Program-made: the position numbers and the translations under genes
In this document: positions 1 through 8,870 of the stretch, one piece after another
Layout of the letters: every line of letters begins with the position of its first letter
Numbering within the stretch: position 1 is the first letter of the stretch
Assembly (NCBI GenBank): GCA_020634615.1
Contig: JACKBI010000005.1
Location: forward strand, 1-64,000
Reading direction: 5' to 3'
Source: Anaerolineales bacterium
GTDB taxonomy: Bacteria; Chloroflexota; Anaerolineae; JAAEKA01
DNA length: 64,000 nucleotides
Notes under the pieces: model-generated
Told to the model about the DNA's origin: nothing
Databases searched by the model: none
The model's input: only the letters and a program-made list of their open reading frames with translations

Positions 1-119
1 ATCTTAATCTTCGTATGATACGCTCGGCTGACCGTGATTCTGGAACGCGCCCGCGTTCAAACGTTTCACGGTAAAGCTGAGAATTCCGTAAAACTTGTGG
101 CAAAGGAGAGTTCGCTAAA

Positions 120-2870
120 ATGATGCGACGAAAAATAGCGACAGCGTTTGTGGTCATGGTGATTGTCGCCATCGCCGCCACGTCATTGGTAAACGCCGGA
201 TCGTTTACCAACCAGGAAAGCCCGGAAGTTGCGCCCACACCCAGCGCGCCCGGGTTCTATATCGTTGGCAGTAAGAACCTCGAACCGCTGGACTTCAACC
301 ATTCCGGCGATCTGCAATCCTTCACCTGGGCGACGTTGAACCCGGGTCAGGGACAATACAACTGGAGCGCCATCGACGGCTATCTCAATCAGCACTATTG
401 GCCGCCGGGTCCCGGTCAGCCCGGCAAGAAGGTAGGCATTACCATTACAACCTACGATGGTCGCTATGACGGCGGCGCGGAGGCAATGCCGGCCTGGGTG
501 CGTCAGCAGGCGAACACAACGGTGCCGGGCACAATGACAGAGGCAGTCAAGAATGGCAACTTCGAGGCCGATCTAACCAGTTGGTCGACGGAAGCGCCAG
601 CCTCTGTGACCACGTCCAATCCCCATGGCGGCTCCAAGGCATTGCGACTGGGCGGCACACCCAATACTACCGCTCGCCTGCTTCAATATAATGTGCTCAT
701 CCCGGCGCTGCTCAACGACGGCGATTTGTCCTACTGGTGGCGCACCGAGGCGACTTCGCCCGATCCCGACGACCGGCTGATCGTTGAGGTTCTCGACGGC
801 AATGATGTGGTCGTTACAGCGCAGAACCAGGCCAACCTTGGCACGCAGGGCTGGCAACAGAAGACGCTGGACATGGTTCCCCACGACGACCATTACGCAA
901 CGCTGCGTTTCACAGTGATCAACGACGGCGACGCTAACACATTATCCGTGGTGATCGATGATGTCGGTCTGACCGTTCAGCCTGTCGTTCCCAAGTATTG
1001 GGACCAGGCCTATCTCAGCCGTTACAACCAGTTTATCCAGGAACTTGGCGCACGCTATCGCAATGAAGCTCGTCTGGAGTTTGTCGGCATCGGCAGCGGT
1101 ATGTACGGCGAGACCATTCCCGTCAACAACGCCGACGATCCCGCCCTCCTGGCGGCCGGGTTGACTTCCGACGGCTGGATCTCGACGGTCAACACGATCA
1201 CTCAGTACTACAAGGACGCTTTCTCGCAGGGCGGAAACCTGCGTAAAATCCTGATGCTGCAGGCCGCGCCCTTCTTCCGAGAAGCAGGTGAACGGCGCGA
1301 CTTCTCTGCGTTCGCTGCGGCGCGTGATGTTGGCATCTCCAACAACGGGCTGTATTTCGACTGGAACTTCGCTGAGACGTACCAATACAACGCACCGTCC
1401 AATATCTGGCGGACTGCTTATTACGACGCCATTCTGGAACACGGTGACCGGGTGCCGACAGCGTTCGAGACCTACAGCTACATGATCGGGGCCAGTCCAT
1501 CGGCCAGATATGGCGGTGGTCCCGCCGATCTGTTCTACTGGGGTGTGCTGAACGCGCTTGACAAGCACGTGGACTACATCCGCCTGTCCTCCTACAGCGA
1601 CTGGTACCTCGGCCCCAACGATACCCCGGTCCAGGCATTCACCAACATCATGCTCTGGGCGAAACCGTATCTCGGCGCCAACCTGGATCCGAACAGTTCG
1701 CACTATACGCCATCGGTCTGGGTCGCGATGCGCGATCATATGCAGCCGATGTGCTACTGGGGCACTGAATGTGAGAGCTTCAGCCAGTGGCCAGTCCTGG
1801 AGAACTTCCAGTTCTGGCTCTACCAATACGACAACGCGCCCAATGGCAAGACGGTTGCTGAAACCCATGTCGATGCCGTGCAGACCGGCAACGGTGGCGT
1901 GCAGCCATCCCTGGGACTCTGCCCGGCCGGCTCGCAAGGCCCAGCAGACTATCCCTGCTTCAACAACGCGCACAACTCGCAGTTGCCGGCAGTGAAGGAA
2001 GCGTTGGCTATTCGGCGCACAGATCAGGCTACCAACAACTATCTGATGGCTTTCGACGCCGATGATCAGTACGTCTACAACGAAAACTACGAAGCCGAGA
2101 TTTCGGTCACCTACTGGGATCACGGCACAGACAAGTTCCGGGTGCAGTACGACTCGACCAGTGGGCCGAAGTATGCCAAACCGGTCGGATCAAACAATAC
2201 CTGGGTTACCAAGCAGAACTCAGGGCAGTTCCGCACCGTCAAGTTCTTCGTGAACGACGCTCGCTTTGCCAACAACATGCCGGGCTACACCGATTTCATC
2301 ATCGACTCGCGCGACGAAAACGGCAACATGGATGGCAACGAGTGGATCCATCTGGTCGATCTGAAGAAGGTGGACACCAACGTGCCGACTGCGACGCCGT
2401 CGCCCACCCGCACGCCGTCGCCGACCTTTACGCCGACCAATACGCCTACCGCGACGCCGACTTCGACCAGTACACCGACCCCCACGGCCACGGCTACCCG
2501 AACGGCCACGCCGACGGCGTCGCCAACCGGCACCGCAACCGTGGGCAGCATCGGTGGAGTGGCGTACGTAGATAGCAATGGCAACGGATCGCCCGATAAC
2601 GGCGAGCCGCGACTGGGATCCGTGACCGTGGAGCTGAAGAACAACAGCGGCGCTGTCGTCGCGACGGCGACTACCAACAGCGGCGGCGGCTACAACTTCG
2701 CCAATCTCACCCCGGCGACCTACCGGGTGAGCCCGGTGACGCCGGCTGATTACTTCGCCCGGCCCGCCGAGTATGTGATCAATCTGACGGCTGGTACGGC
2801 AGTGACGACCAACTTGTCTCACTATCCATATCTTAAGTTCTACCTACCGCTGGCAAAACGAGGCGGATAG
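120..2870 (+). CDS. Exported glycoside-hydrolase-like protein, CBM-like insert, SdrD-B-like tail
   Basis: Likely an exported, surface-associated enzyme or binding protein for polysaccharide; the substrate is unknown. Residues 1-26 are a signal peptide. Residues ~45-110 and ~295-680 read as one TIM-barrel of GH42/GH5 style (PGFYIVGSKNL, YNWSAID, GKKVGITITTYDGR); GIGSGMYGE near 325-332 offers a candidate catalytic Glu. A jelly-roll carbohydrate-binding-like module (NGNFEADLTSW to VVIDDVGL, ~140-292) interrupts the barrel. A Thr/Pro linker (~755-807) leads to an SdrD-B/Cna-B-like module (~810-900) and the tail FYLPLAKRGG. AAGGAG at 103-108 supports this ATG. It is a paralogue of the protein at 4031-6877. 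Domain order is visible in the sequence; enzymatic activity is inferred. Confidence 0.7.
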   Translation: MMRRKIATAFVVMVIVAIAATSLVNAGSFTNQESPEVAPTPSAPGFYIVGSKNLEPLDFNHSGDLQSFTWATLNPGQGQYNWSAIDGYLNQHYWPPGPGQPGKKVGITITTYDGRYDGGAEAMPAWVRQQANTTVPGTMTEAVKNGNFEADLTSWSTEAPASVTTSNPHGGSKALRLGGTPNTTARLLQYNVLIPALLNDGDLSYWWRTEATSPDPDDRLIVEVLDGNDVVVTAQNQANLGTQGWQQKTLDMVPHDDHYATLRFTVINDGDANTLSVVIDDVGLTVQPVVPKYWDQAYLSRYNQFIQELGARYRNEARLEFVGIGSGMYGETIPVNNADDPALLAAGLTSDGWISTVNTITQYYKDAFSQGGNLRKILMLQAAPFFREAGERRDFSAFAAARDVGISNNGLYFDWNFAETYQYNAPSNIWRTAYYDAILEHGDRVPTAFETYSYMIGASPSARYGGGPADLFYWGVLNALDKHVDYIRLSSYSDWYLGPNDTPVQAFTNIMLWAKPYLGANLDPNSSHYTPSVWVAMRDHMQPMCYWGTECESFSQWPVLENFQFWLYQYDNAPNGKTVAETHVDAVQTGNGGVQPSLGLCPAGSQGPADYPCFNNAHNSQLPAVKEALAIRRTDQATNNYLMAFDADDQYVYNENYEAEISVTYWDHGTDKFRVQYDSTSGPKYAKPVGSNNTWVTKQNSGQFRTVKFFVNDARFANNMPGYTDFIIDSRDENGNMDGNEWIHLVDLKKVDTNVPTATPSPTRTPSPTFTPTNTPTATPTSTSTPTPTATATRTATPTASPTGTATVGSIGGVAYVDSNGNGSPDNGEPRLGSVTVELKNNSGAVVATATTNSGGGYNFANLTPATYRVSPVTPADYFARPAEYVINLTAGTAVTTNLSHYPYLKFYLPLAKRGG

Positions 2871-2891
2871 GCAAGTTACGCACACGTCCCG

Positions 2892-2926
2892 CGGCAGGCT
2901 TGCCGGCATTGCTGGCAAGCCTGCCG
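2892..2926. terminator. Hairpin after the first GH-like gene
   Basis: A perfect 13-bp stem (2892-2904 with 2914-2926) encloses a 9-nt loop, 22 bases past the stop codon. There is no long T run, so it may be a structured 3' end or a repeat rather than a classic intrinsic terminator. Confidence 0.45.
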
Positions 2927-3070
2927 TTCCTGGAAACCTGGCAGATCGGGCCTTTCATAGCGCTGTGTGAATGAATTGTCATTTACACAGCCCTTGATAT
3001 TCATCCAGATTTCATGAAGACATCGTACTCTATGGGTGAATGCGAAAGTCAAGAGTCTGGAGGCACGACC

Positions 3071-3781
3071 ATGCTGGAAACACAACCCCGAATGGCTACC
3101 TGGTACGAAGAGTCTTACCATCCTGTGGAAAGCACGCGCGATCGGTCGATATCCTACGAACGAACCAAGCGAGCGTTCGATATTGCGCTGTCGGCGACGC
3201 TGCTGGTTTTGCTCTCGCCGCTGCTGATGTTGATCGCGGTCGCAATCAAGATCGATAGTCATGGCCCGGTGCTTTTTGTGCAGCGACGAACGGGCCGTTA
3301 TGCGCGTCCTTTCAACTTCTTCAAGTTCCGCTCCATGAGCTACGGCGCCAACCACGCGGACGTGCACCGCGAGTATGCCCGCCGCTATGCTAACGGCGCC
3401 GACGACTCCCTGGCCACCAAAGGGCTGTACAAACCGCAGACCAACGGCCAGGAGGTTACGCGGATTGGGCGGCTGTTGCGAATGTCGAGTCTGGACGAGT
3501 TGCCGCAACTCTACAACATCCTGCGCGGCGATATGAGCTTCGTTGGACCGCGCGCCTGGGCCGACTATGAGCTGGAGAACTACAAGGACTGGCATTTCCG
3601 CCGGCTTGAGGTGCTTCCGGGGCTGACCGGCCTTGCGCAGATCAGCGGACGCAGCGCCCTGGCATTCGACGAGATCATTCGCCTGGATATCGAATACATC
3701 GACAACCGGTCGATGCAGCAGGATATCAAAATCATGCTCAGGACTATTCCTGTGGTAGCAGCCGGCAATAACTCGGGTTGA
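3071..3781 (+). CDS. Bacterial sugar transferase (undecaprenyl-phosphate sugar-1-phosphate transferase)
   Basis: Predicted to load a sugar-1-phosphate onto undecaprenyl phosphate at the inner membrane, starting exopolysaccharide or surface glycan synthesis. The 236-residue protein is the catalytic PF02397 module alone, without the multi-TM half of WbaP/WcaJ. It has one hydrophobic segment (ALSATLLVLLSPLLMLIAV), then FNFFKFRSM, SSLDELPQLYNILRGDMSFV, and GLTGLAQISGRS. An upstream in-frame ATG exists at 3014, but GGAGG directly ahead of 3071 favours this start. It lies between two paralogous exported glycan-active-looking proteins, which suggests a polysaccharide locus. The specific sugar cannot be told from the sequence. 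Confidence 0.88.
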   Translation: MLETQPRMATWYEESYHPVESTRDRSISYERTKRAFDIALSATLLVLLSPLLMLIAVAIKIDSHGPVLFVQRRTGRYARPFNFFKFRSMSYGANHADVHREYARRYANGADDSLATKGLYKPQTNGQEVTRIGRLLRMSSLDELPQLYNILRGDMSFVGPRAWADYELENYKDWHFRRLEVLPGLTGLAQISGRSALAFDEIIRLDIEYIDNRSMQQDIKIMLRTIPVVAAGNNSG

Positions 3782-4030
3782 GCACAGGCTCTGCCACCCT
3801 CGGGGACACTTTCCCACCATTCGCCAGACGGCTCTGGACTTTCGCATTCACAACCGGGCTGGCGCCCTGATATCGCATTCAAATCTGATCGGGAACGCCC
3901 TTCGCGAGTCTGAAGCGCGCGATGTGCAATCGGCTCGCGCCGGCATTTCGCATATTCGTGTCGCCCGTCGTGGACGGCAAACCCTGCCCAGCAACATGCA
4001 CAACGATCTTACACTGAGGTGACCTACCGT

Positions 4031-6877
4031 ATGAAACCAAGACTACTCATTTACCTGGCCGCGATAGCCATCGTGCTGCTCGCGTCTGCCGGCTTCGTTG
4101 CCAGCACGCAGGCTGACACCCACCTGCTGGACGTGCCGCCGGGCGCGCAGCCCGGCTTCTACATCGCCGGCAGCCAGAACCTGAACCCGGCTCAGTTTCA
4201 CAACGCCGGCGACCTGCAGTTCTTCTGGTGGCGGGTACTGAACCCCGATCCGGGCGTCTTCAACTGGTCGTCCATCGACAACTATCTGGCCCAGCATGCC
4301 ATCAACGGCAAGAAGGTGGGCATCTCCATCGTCACGGCAGAGGGACGCAGCGGCAACGGCGGCCTGCCATCTCCCGGCTTCGTGCGTGGCAACTCGAACG
4401 TCTGGTACAACGGCGTCACCACGGATCAGATCTACGGCGGCGGCTTTGAGAATGGCCTGGCCGACTGGGTCACGTCCGGGCCGGTGACCACGGTCAATAA
4501 TCCGGTCTTTGCCGGCAGCCTGGCGGCCAAGATGGGCGGTAACACCGGCTCGACCGCGCTGCTGCGCCAGTACACCTTCCGCATCCCGGCTTACCTGAGC
4601 AACGCGACCATCAGCTACTGGTGGCGCATGGAAACGGCGGAAGCTCCCGGCAGCGCCTCCGATACCTGGCGCGTCGAGCTGCTGGAGAACGGCAACGTCA
4701 TCAGCACCATCCAGACCAACACCAGCGCCGGCGTCCGCGACACGTGGCAGCAGCACACGCTGGATCTGACGCCCTACGAGAATCGCTGGGTCGAGTTGCG
4801 TTTCACACTCAACAACAATGGCAGCGCGCCCACCAGCCTGTTCGTCGACAACGTGGCGCTCAACGTGACGCCGCGCATGTTGAAGTTCTGGGCGCCCGAG
4901 TACAAGCAGCCCTACCAGACCTTCGTCCAGGCGCTGGCTGCCCGTTACAAGAACGACAGCCGCGTCGAGTTCATCGGCATCGGCACGGGTATCTGGGGCG
5001 AGACACGCGCCACCGACGAGGTGGACGACCCCGCGTCGCAGGCTGCGGGGCTAAACTCTGACCTGTGGATCAGTACGGTCAACGCCATCACCGACATGTA
5101 CATCTCGGCGTTTAGTCAGGGCGGCTCGCTGACCAAGAGCGTGCTGCTGCAAATGGCGCCGTTCCAGTTTGTGCCGCGCGAGCGCAAGGAGTTCTCGACG
5201 TATGCTGCTGAGCATGGCGTTGGCCTGTCGCTCAATGGTCTCTTTGCCGACACCAACGTCGCCTTGGCCTGTGACCGGCCGGGATACGACTACAACTGCG
5301 CCGGTTCCTACGATCAGATCGTGCAGTTCAACAACCAGGTGCCCATCGGCTTCGAGACCTACGGCTATATGCTGCCCACCAAGACCGAGTTCTTGTGGGG
5401 GCTGCTCAACGGTATGGACAAAAAAGCCGATTACATCCGCATGTCCTCCTTTGACAACCTGGTGCTGCCGGGCGGCCAGCCCAACACCGACTACACCAAT
5501 CTGATGAACTGGGCCAACCAGTGGATCGGCAAGGATCTGACCGATACGCCGTCGGTGTGGGTTGCCATGCGCGACCACCGTAACCCCTTCCGCTACGGCA
5601 CTACCGGCGATGTCGAGTACACCAGCGAGTACCCGCAGGTCGGTAACTTCCAGTTCTGGCTCTACCAGCGGGACGACGCTCCCAACGCGCGCACCGTGCC
5701 TGAGACCAATCAGGCCACGGAAGGTGGCCAGCCGGTAGGGTTGGGCCTCTGTCCGGCCGGCGCTGCTGGCCCACCCGGCTATCCTTGTTTTGCCAACGCC
5801 TACAATTCCGCGCTGCCGGCCAACGCGCCAGAAGCCTGGGTGATCCGGCGCACCGATCAAAGCACGAACAACCCGCTGATGGCATTCTCCATCGACGACG
5901 GCTACGTATACGGGCTGAACAACCAGGTCGAGATCAAGGTGACCTACTGGAACCACGGCACGGACCGTTGGACGCTTAGCTATCTGGACAGCGCCGGCGT
6001 GCAGCAAAAGGCGATCCCCGTGGGCAGCGCTGATCCATGGGTGCAGAAGACCAACAGCGGCGCGTTCGTAACCACCAGCTTCGTCCTCACCGACACCCAG
6101 TTCTCCAACGGCATGGCCGGCGGCGTGGACTTCGTGCTGGACAGCCGCAGCGATACCGGCGCCAACGACGGCAACGAGTGGGTCCACTTCGTCGAAGTGA
6201 AGAAGCTGGGTGGCCCTGACCCTGAGCCGACACCAACCTTTACGCCTTCGACGACGCCCACCAACGGCCCAACGCGCACGCCGACCCCCACCTGGACGCC
6301 TTCGCAGACGCCGACCGCCACGTCCACCGCGACACAACTGGCGACTAACACGCCGACGGCGACCAATACGCCCACGGCAACAGCGACACGCACGCCAACT
6401 CCGACCGCCACCAACACGCCGACGCGCACGCCGACCGCGACCGCAACGGCCACGCGTACATCGACCCCGACCGCGACGGCCACCAACACGGCCACTCCGA
6501 CGCGCACGCCGACGGCGACGCCCACCGCCACTCTGTCGCCCTACGGCGCGATCCAGGGGATCATCTTCCATGATGTCAACCAGGACGGCATCTACACCCT
6601 GGGCACCGACCTGGCGCTGGCCAACGGGCGCGTCGAACTCTACAATCCGGCGGGTACACTGATCGGTTTGCAGGTGACGACCAGCAACGGCCGCTATCTG
6701 TTCGACTTCCTGGCGCCCAATGCCGCCTACCGCGTCAAGGAGTTGGCCCCGGCAGGCTTTGCTGCCGCGACCAACAACGACGCCACCTACTTCGTAACTG
6801 CCGGCTATCCGGTGACGGTGGACTTCGCGCACCGGCCGCTGCGCTCGCTGTTCCTGCCGCTGGTCACCAAGGGATAG
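4031..6877 (+). CDS. Exported glycoside-hydrolase-like protein, second paralogue
   Basis: 948 residues with the same architecture as 120-2870. There is a signal peptide (1-28), a split TIM-barrel (PGFYIAGSQNL, FNWSSIDNYL, GKKVGISIVTAEGR), and a jelly-roll carbohydrate-binding-like insert (GGFENGLADW to LFVDNVALNV). GIGTGIWGE near 316-324 contains the candidate catalytic Glu shared with the paralogue. A very Thr/Pro-rich linker (~730-836) is followed by an SdrD-B-like domain (IQGIIFHDVNQDG) and the tail LFLPLVTKG. TGAGGTGA at 4015-4022 sets the ATG at 4031; a GTG at 4019 overlaps that site and is less likely. The two proteins are diverged in sequence but collinear, so this is an old duplication around the sugar transferase gene. 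Substrate unknown. Confidence 0.7.
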   Translation: MKPRLLIYLAAIAIVLLASAGFVASTQADTHLLDVPPGAQPGFYIAGSQNLNPAQFHNAGDLQFFWWRVLNPDPGVFNWSSIDNYLAQHAINGKKVGISIVTAEGRSGNGGLPSPGFVRGNSNVWYNGVTTDQIYGGGFENGLADWVTSGPVTTVNNPVFAGSLAAKMGGNTGSTALLRQYTFRIPAYLSNATISYWWRMETAEAPGSASDTWRVELLENGNVISTIQTNTSAGVRDTWQQHTLDLTPYENRWVELRFTLNNNGSAPTSLFVDNVALNVTPRMLKFWAPEYKQPYQTFVQALAARYKNDSRVEFIGIGTGIWGETRATDEVDDPASQAAGLNSDLWISTVNAITDMYISAFSQGGSLTKSVLLQMAPFQFVPRERKEFSTYAAEHGVGLSLNGLFADTNVALACDRPGYDYNCAGSYDQIVQFNNQVPIGFETYGYMLPTKTEFLWGLLNGMDKKADYIRMSSFDNLVLPGGQPNTDYTNLMNWANQWIGKDLTDTPSVWVAMRDHRNPFRYGTTGDVEYTSEYPQVGNFQFWLYQRDDAPNARTVPETNQATEGGQPVGLGLCPAGAAGPPGYPCFANAYNSALPANAPEAWVIRRTDQSTNNPLMAFSIDDGYVYGLNNQVEIKVTYWNHGTDRWTLSYLDSAGVQQKAIPVGSADPWVQKTNSGAFVTTSFVLTDTQFSNGMAGGVDFVLDSRSDTGANDGNEWVHFVEVKKLGGPDPEPTPTFTPSTTPTNGPTRTPTPTWTPSQTPTATSTATQLATNTPTATNTPTATATRTPTPTATNTPTRTPTATATATRTSTPTATATNTATPTRTPTATPTATLSPYGAIQGIIFHDVNQDGIYTLGTDLALANGRVELYNPAGTLIGLQVTTSNGRYLFDFLAPNAAYRVKELAPAGFAAATNNDATYFVTAGYPVTVDFAHRPLRSLFLPLVTKG

Positions 6878-6951
6878 GACACGTTCGCCGGCCTGATCGA
6901 AAGGTTTGGCCGGCGACGGCAAAGACTCTGACCATCATCCGAGAATATACA

Positions 6952-6990
6952 AAAAGGAGTTGCAAGCACACCACGCTTGCAACTCCTTTT
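6952..6990. terminator. Bidirectional terminator
   Basis: A perfect 16-bp stem (6952-6967 with 6975-6990) with a 7-nt loop ends in TTTT on the plus strand and has AAAA at the mirror side. It sits between the convergent GH-like gene and msrQ, so it can serve both strands. Confidence 0.85.
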
Positions 6991-7012
6991 GCTTCGTCGC
7001 TCGTCCGAGATT

Positions 7013-7696
7013 CTACTGCACTACCGGCTCGTTGACCTCGACTGGCTTCGGCGGGGCAGACTTCTTGCCGCCTGCCCGCCGGCTGGTTCTGAATGTGACC
7101 GCTCTCGACCGTACTCTGGGGATGCGCAGGATCAGCAGCACAGCCAGGATGCCGGCCCAGATCAACGGCTGGCGGATGTCACTTTTCTGCACCCAGATGA
7201 AGTGGAACATCACCAGGATGCCGGCTGCGTAGATCCAGCGGTGCAGCTTTTTCCAGTTCTTCTTCATCCGCCGCTGCCAGCCCTTGGTCGATGTAATCGC
7301 CAGCGGCAGCAGGATCAGGAAGGCAGCGAAACCCACCAGCACATAACGCTTCTCCGACAGCTCCAGCAGGATCAACTGCAGATCGAACCCATAGTCCACG
7401 CCCACGTAGATGCTGAAATGCACCAGCGCGTAGAGAAAGGCGTACAGTCCCAGCGCCCGCCGCACCTTGATGGCCGGCGTGAAGCCGAAGACCGTATTGA
7501 CCGGCGTGCAGGCCAGTGATGCCACCAGCAGGATCATCGCCGTCTTGCCGGTGCGCAGCGTGGCCGCCTGGATCGGGTTGTAAGTCAGGTTGCCGCGCAG
7601 CGCGTCGATGATCAAAATCACCAGCGGCAGCAACGCCACGATATGCACAAAGATCTGGAATTTTGTGAAGCGAAAGGTTGGTAGTCGAGTAGTCAT
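7013..7696 (-). CDS. msrQ: MsrQ: heme-binding membrane subunit of the MsrPQ methionine sulfoxide reductase
   Basis: Passes electrons from the quinone pool or cytosolic donors to MsrP on the outer face of the membrane. The protein (227 aa from ATG 7696) is a run of about six TM helices of the ferric-reductase-like fold. Candidate heme-ligand histidines lie in ALVHFSIY, KLHRWIY and LVMFHFIW. The open frame extends upstream to 7771, but that stretch holds a hairpin (7728-7769) and no conserved sequence, so the MTTRLP start is preferred. The C terminus is longer than in E. coli YedZ and basic (RVRSRAVTFRTSRRAGGKK). It follows msrP in the same operon. Confidence 0.88.
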   Translation of the reverse strand: MTTRLPTFRFTKFQIFVHIVALLPLVILIIDALRGNLTYNPIQAATLRTGKTAMILLVASLACTPVNTVFGFTPAIKVRRALGLYAFLYALVHFSIYVGVDYGFDLQLILLELSEKRYVLVGFAAFLILLPLAITSTKGWQRRMKKNWKKLHRWIYAAGILVMFHFIWVQKSDIRQPLIWAGILAVLLILRIPRVRSRAVTFRTSRRAGGKKSAPPKPVEVNEPVVQ

Positions 7697-7727
7697 ATTG
7701 TTCTTGGAGGTGCTGGTTACCTCGAGC

Positions 7728-7769
7728 GAAACGTGAAGCATCGGGCAAAGAATGCACGGTTCACGTTTC
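7728..7769. repeat. Inverted repeat between msrP and msrQ
   Basis: GAAACGTGAA (7728-7737) pairs perfectly with TTCACGTTTC (7760-7769) across a 22-nt loop. It lies in the 78-nt msrP-msrQ spacer and could adjust the MsrP:MsrQ ratio by processing or partial termination (inference). Confidence 0.55.
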
Positions 7770-7774
7770 ACATC

Positions 7775-8749
7775 CTAATAATAGGCCGCCAGATTCATAC
7801 CTTCGTACAGATACGCCACCTCGTCGCCATAGCCGTTGAAGGGCAGCGTCTCACGGCGCTTGGTCTCGCCGATGCGCCGCTCGGTGCGCTGCGACCAGCG
7901 CGGATGCTGCACCTCCGGGTTGACATTGGCATAGAAACCGTATTCGCGCGGCGCGGCAGCCATCCACAGCGATGTGGGCTGTTCCTCGACCAGATCGATC
8001 TTGACGATAGACTTGATGCTCTTGAAGCCGTATTTCCACGGCGTCACCAGCCGCAGCGGCGCGCCGTTCTGTGGGAGCAGATCCTTGCCATACAGTCCGG
8101 TCGCAATCAGCGCCAGCGGGTTCATCGCTTCGTCGATTCGCAGACCTTCAACGTATGGCCAGTCGAACCAGTTGCTGCGTTGGCCCGGCATTACCTCGGG
8201 ATCCAGCAGCGTCTCGAAGCGCACATATTTCGCGTTGCTCTTCGGCTCGACCAGCTCCAGCAGCGTACTGAGCTGGAAACCGAGCCACGGGATGACCATC
8301 GACCAGCCTTCCACGCAGCGCAACCGATAGATGCGCTCTTCCTGGTCGAAGCGGCTGAGAATATCCTCGATGCTGAAGATGGCCGGATTGTTGACCAGAC
8401 CACCTATCTCGACGGTCCACGGCCGGGTCGGGAAGTCAGTCGCCATGCCAGCAACCTTCTCCTTGTCGGTGGTAAACTCGTAGAAGTTGTTGAAGTTGGT
8501 GATCTCCTCGAACGTGTTGACGGGATCACCCAACTCATCGGTCATTGCGCCGCTGGCAGCAGGGGCCGCCGGGGCAATGGTACCCCCAGTCGTGGCCGCT
8601 GCCGGTGCGGCCGTCGGTTGAGCTACGGCTGGCGCGCAGGCAGCAACTGCCAGCCCGCCCAACGCTGCCAGACCGACGCCTTTCATGAACTTGCGCCGAT
8701 CGTGATATACACTTTCCGGTGTGATCTCTGAACTTTTGATGGGTATCAT
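7775..8749 (-). CDS. msrP: MsrP: Mo-cofactor periplasmic methionine sulfoxide reductase, with Tat lipoprotein signal
   Basis: Reduces protein-bound methionine sulfoxide outside the cytoplasmic membrane using molybdopterin. The sulfite-oxidase fold is clear, and Cys145 in YRLRCVEGWSMVIPWLGF matches the molybdenum ligand of YedY. The N terminus has a twin-arginine signal (DRRKFMK, residues 17-23) followed by a hydrophobic core ending LAVAAC, a lipobox with Cys38. An Ala/Pro-rich tether follows. The mature protein is therefore probably exported folded by Tat and lipid-anchored, unlike the soluble E. coli enzyme. GGAGA precedes the ATG. Length (324 aa) fits the family. msrQ follows downstream. 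Confidence 0.93.
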   Translation of the reverse strand: MIPIKSSEITPESVYHDRRKFMKGVGLAALGGLAVAACAPAVAQPTAAPAAATTGGTIAPAAPAASGAMTDELGDPVNTFEEITNFNNFYEFTTDKEKVAGMATDFPTRPWTVEIGGLVNNPAIFSIEDILSRFDQEERIYRLRCVEGWSMVIPWLGFQLSTLLELVEPKSNAKYVRFETLLDPEVMPGQRSNWFDWPYVEGLRIDEAMNPLALIATGLYGKDLLPQNGAPLRLVTPWKYGFKSIKSIVKIDLVEEQPTSLWMAAAPREYGFYANVNPEVQHPRWSQRTERRIGETKRRETLPFNGYGDEVAYLYEGMNLAAYY

Positions 8750-8870
8750 TTTCTGTCTCCGCGTCAGGGATTCTTGCTTCTATAATCGTATTAAACCATG
8801 GGGTTCTGAAGTGACGCTTAACAGGGTATTACAGAAGCCTTACACCGTCTGTAAACCAGGTATCATGATT

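Noticed and set aside
2385..2540. Thr/Pro-coding repeats (also 6220-6540) considered as a DNA repeat array
   Set aside because: The period follows codons for TPT/TAT in a protein stalk; there are no constant spacers, so it is a coding linker, not a CRISPR or intergenic array.
5051..6922. 623-codon minus-strand ORF with Arg/Gly-rich repeats
   Set aside because: It is the complement of the Thr/Pro linker and hydrolase-like gene; the repeats mirror ACG/CCG codons.
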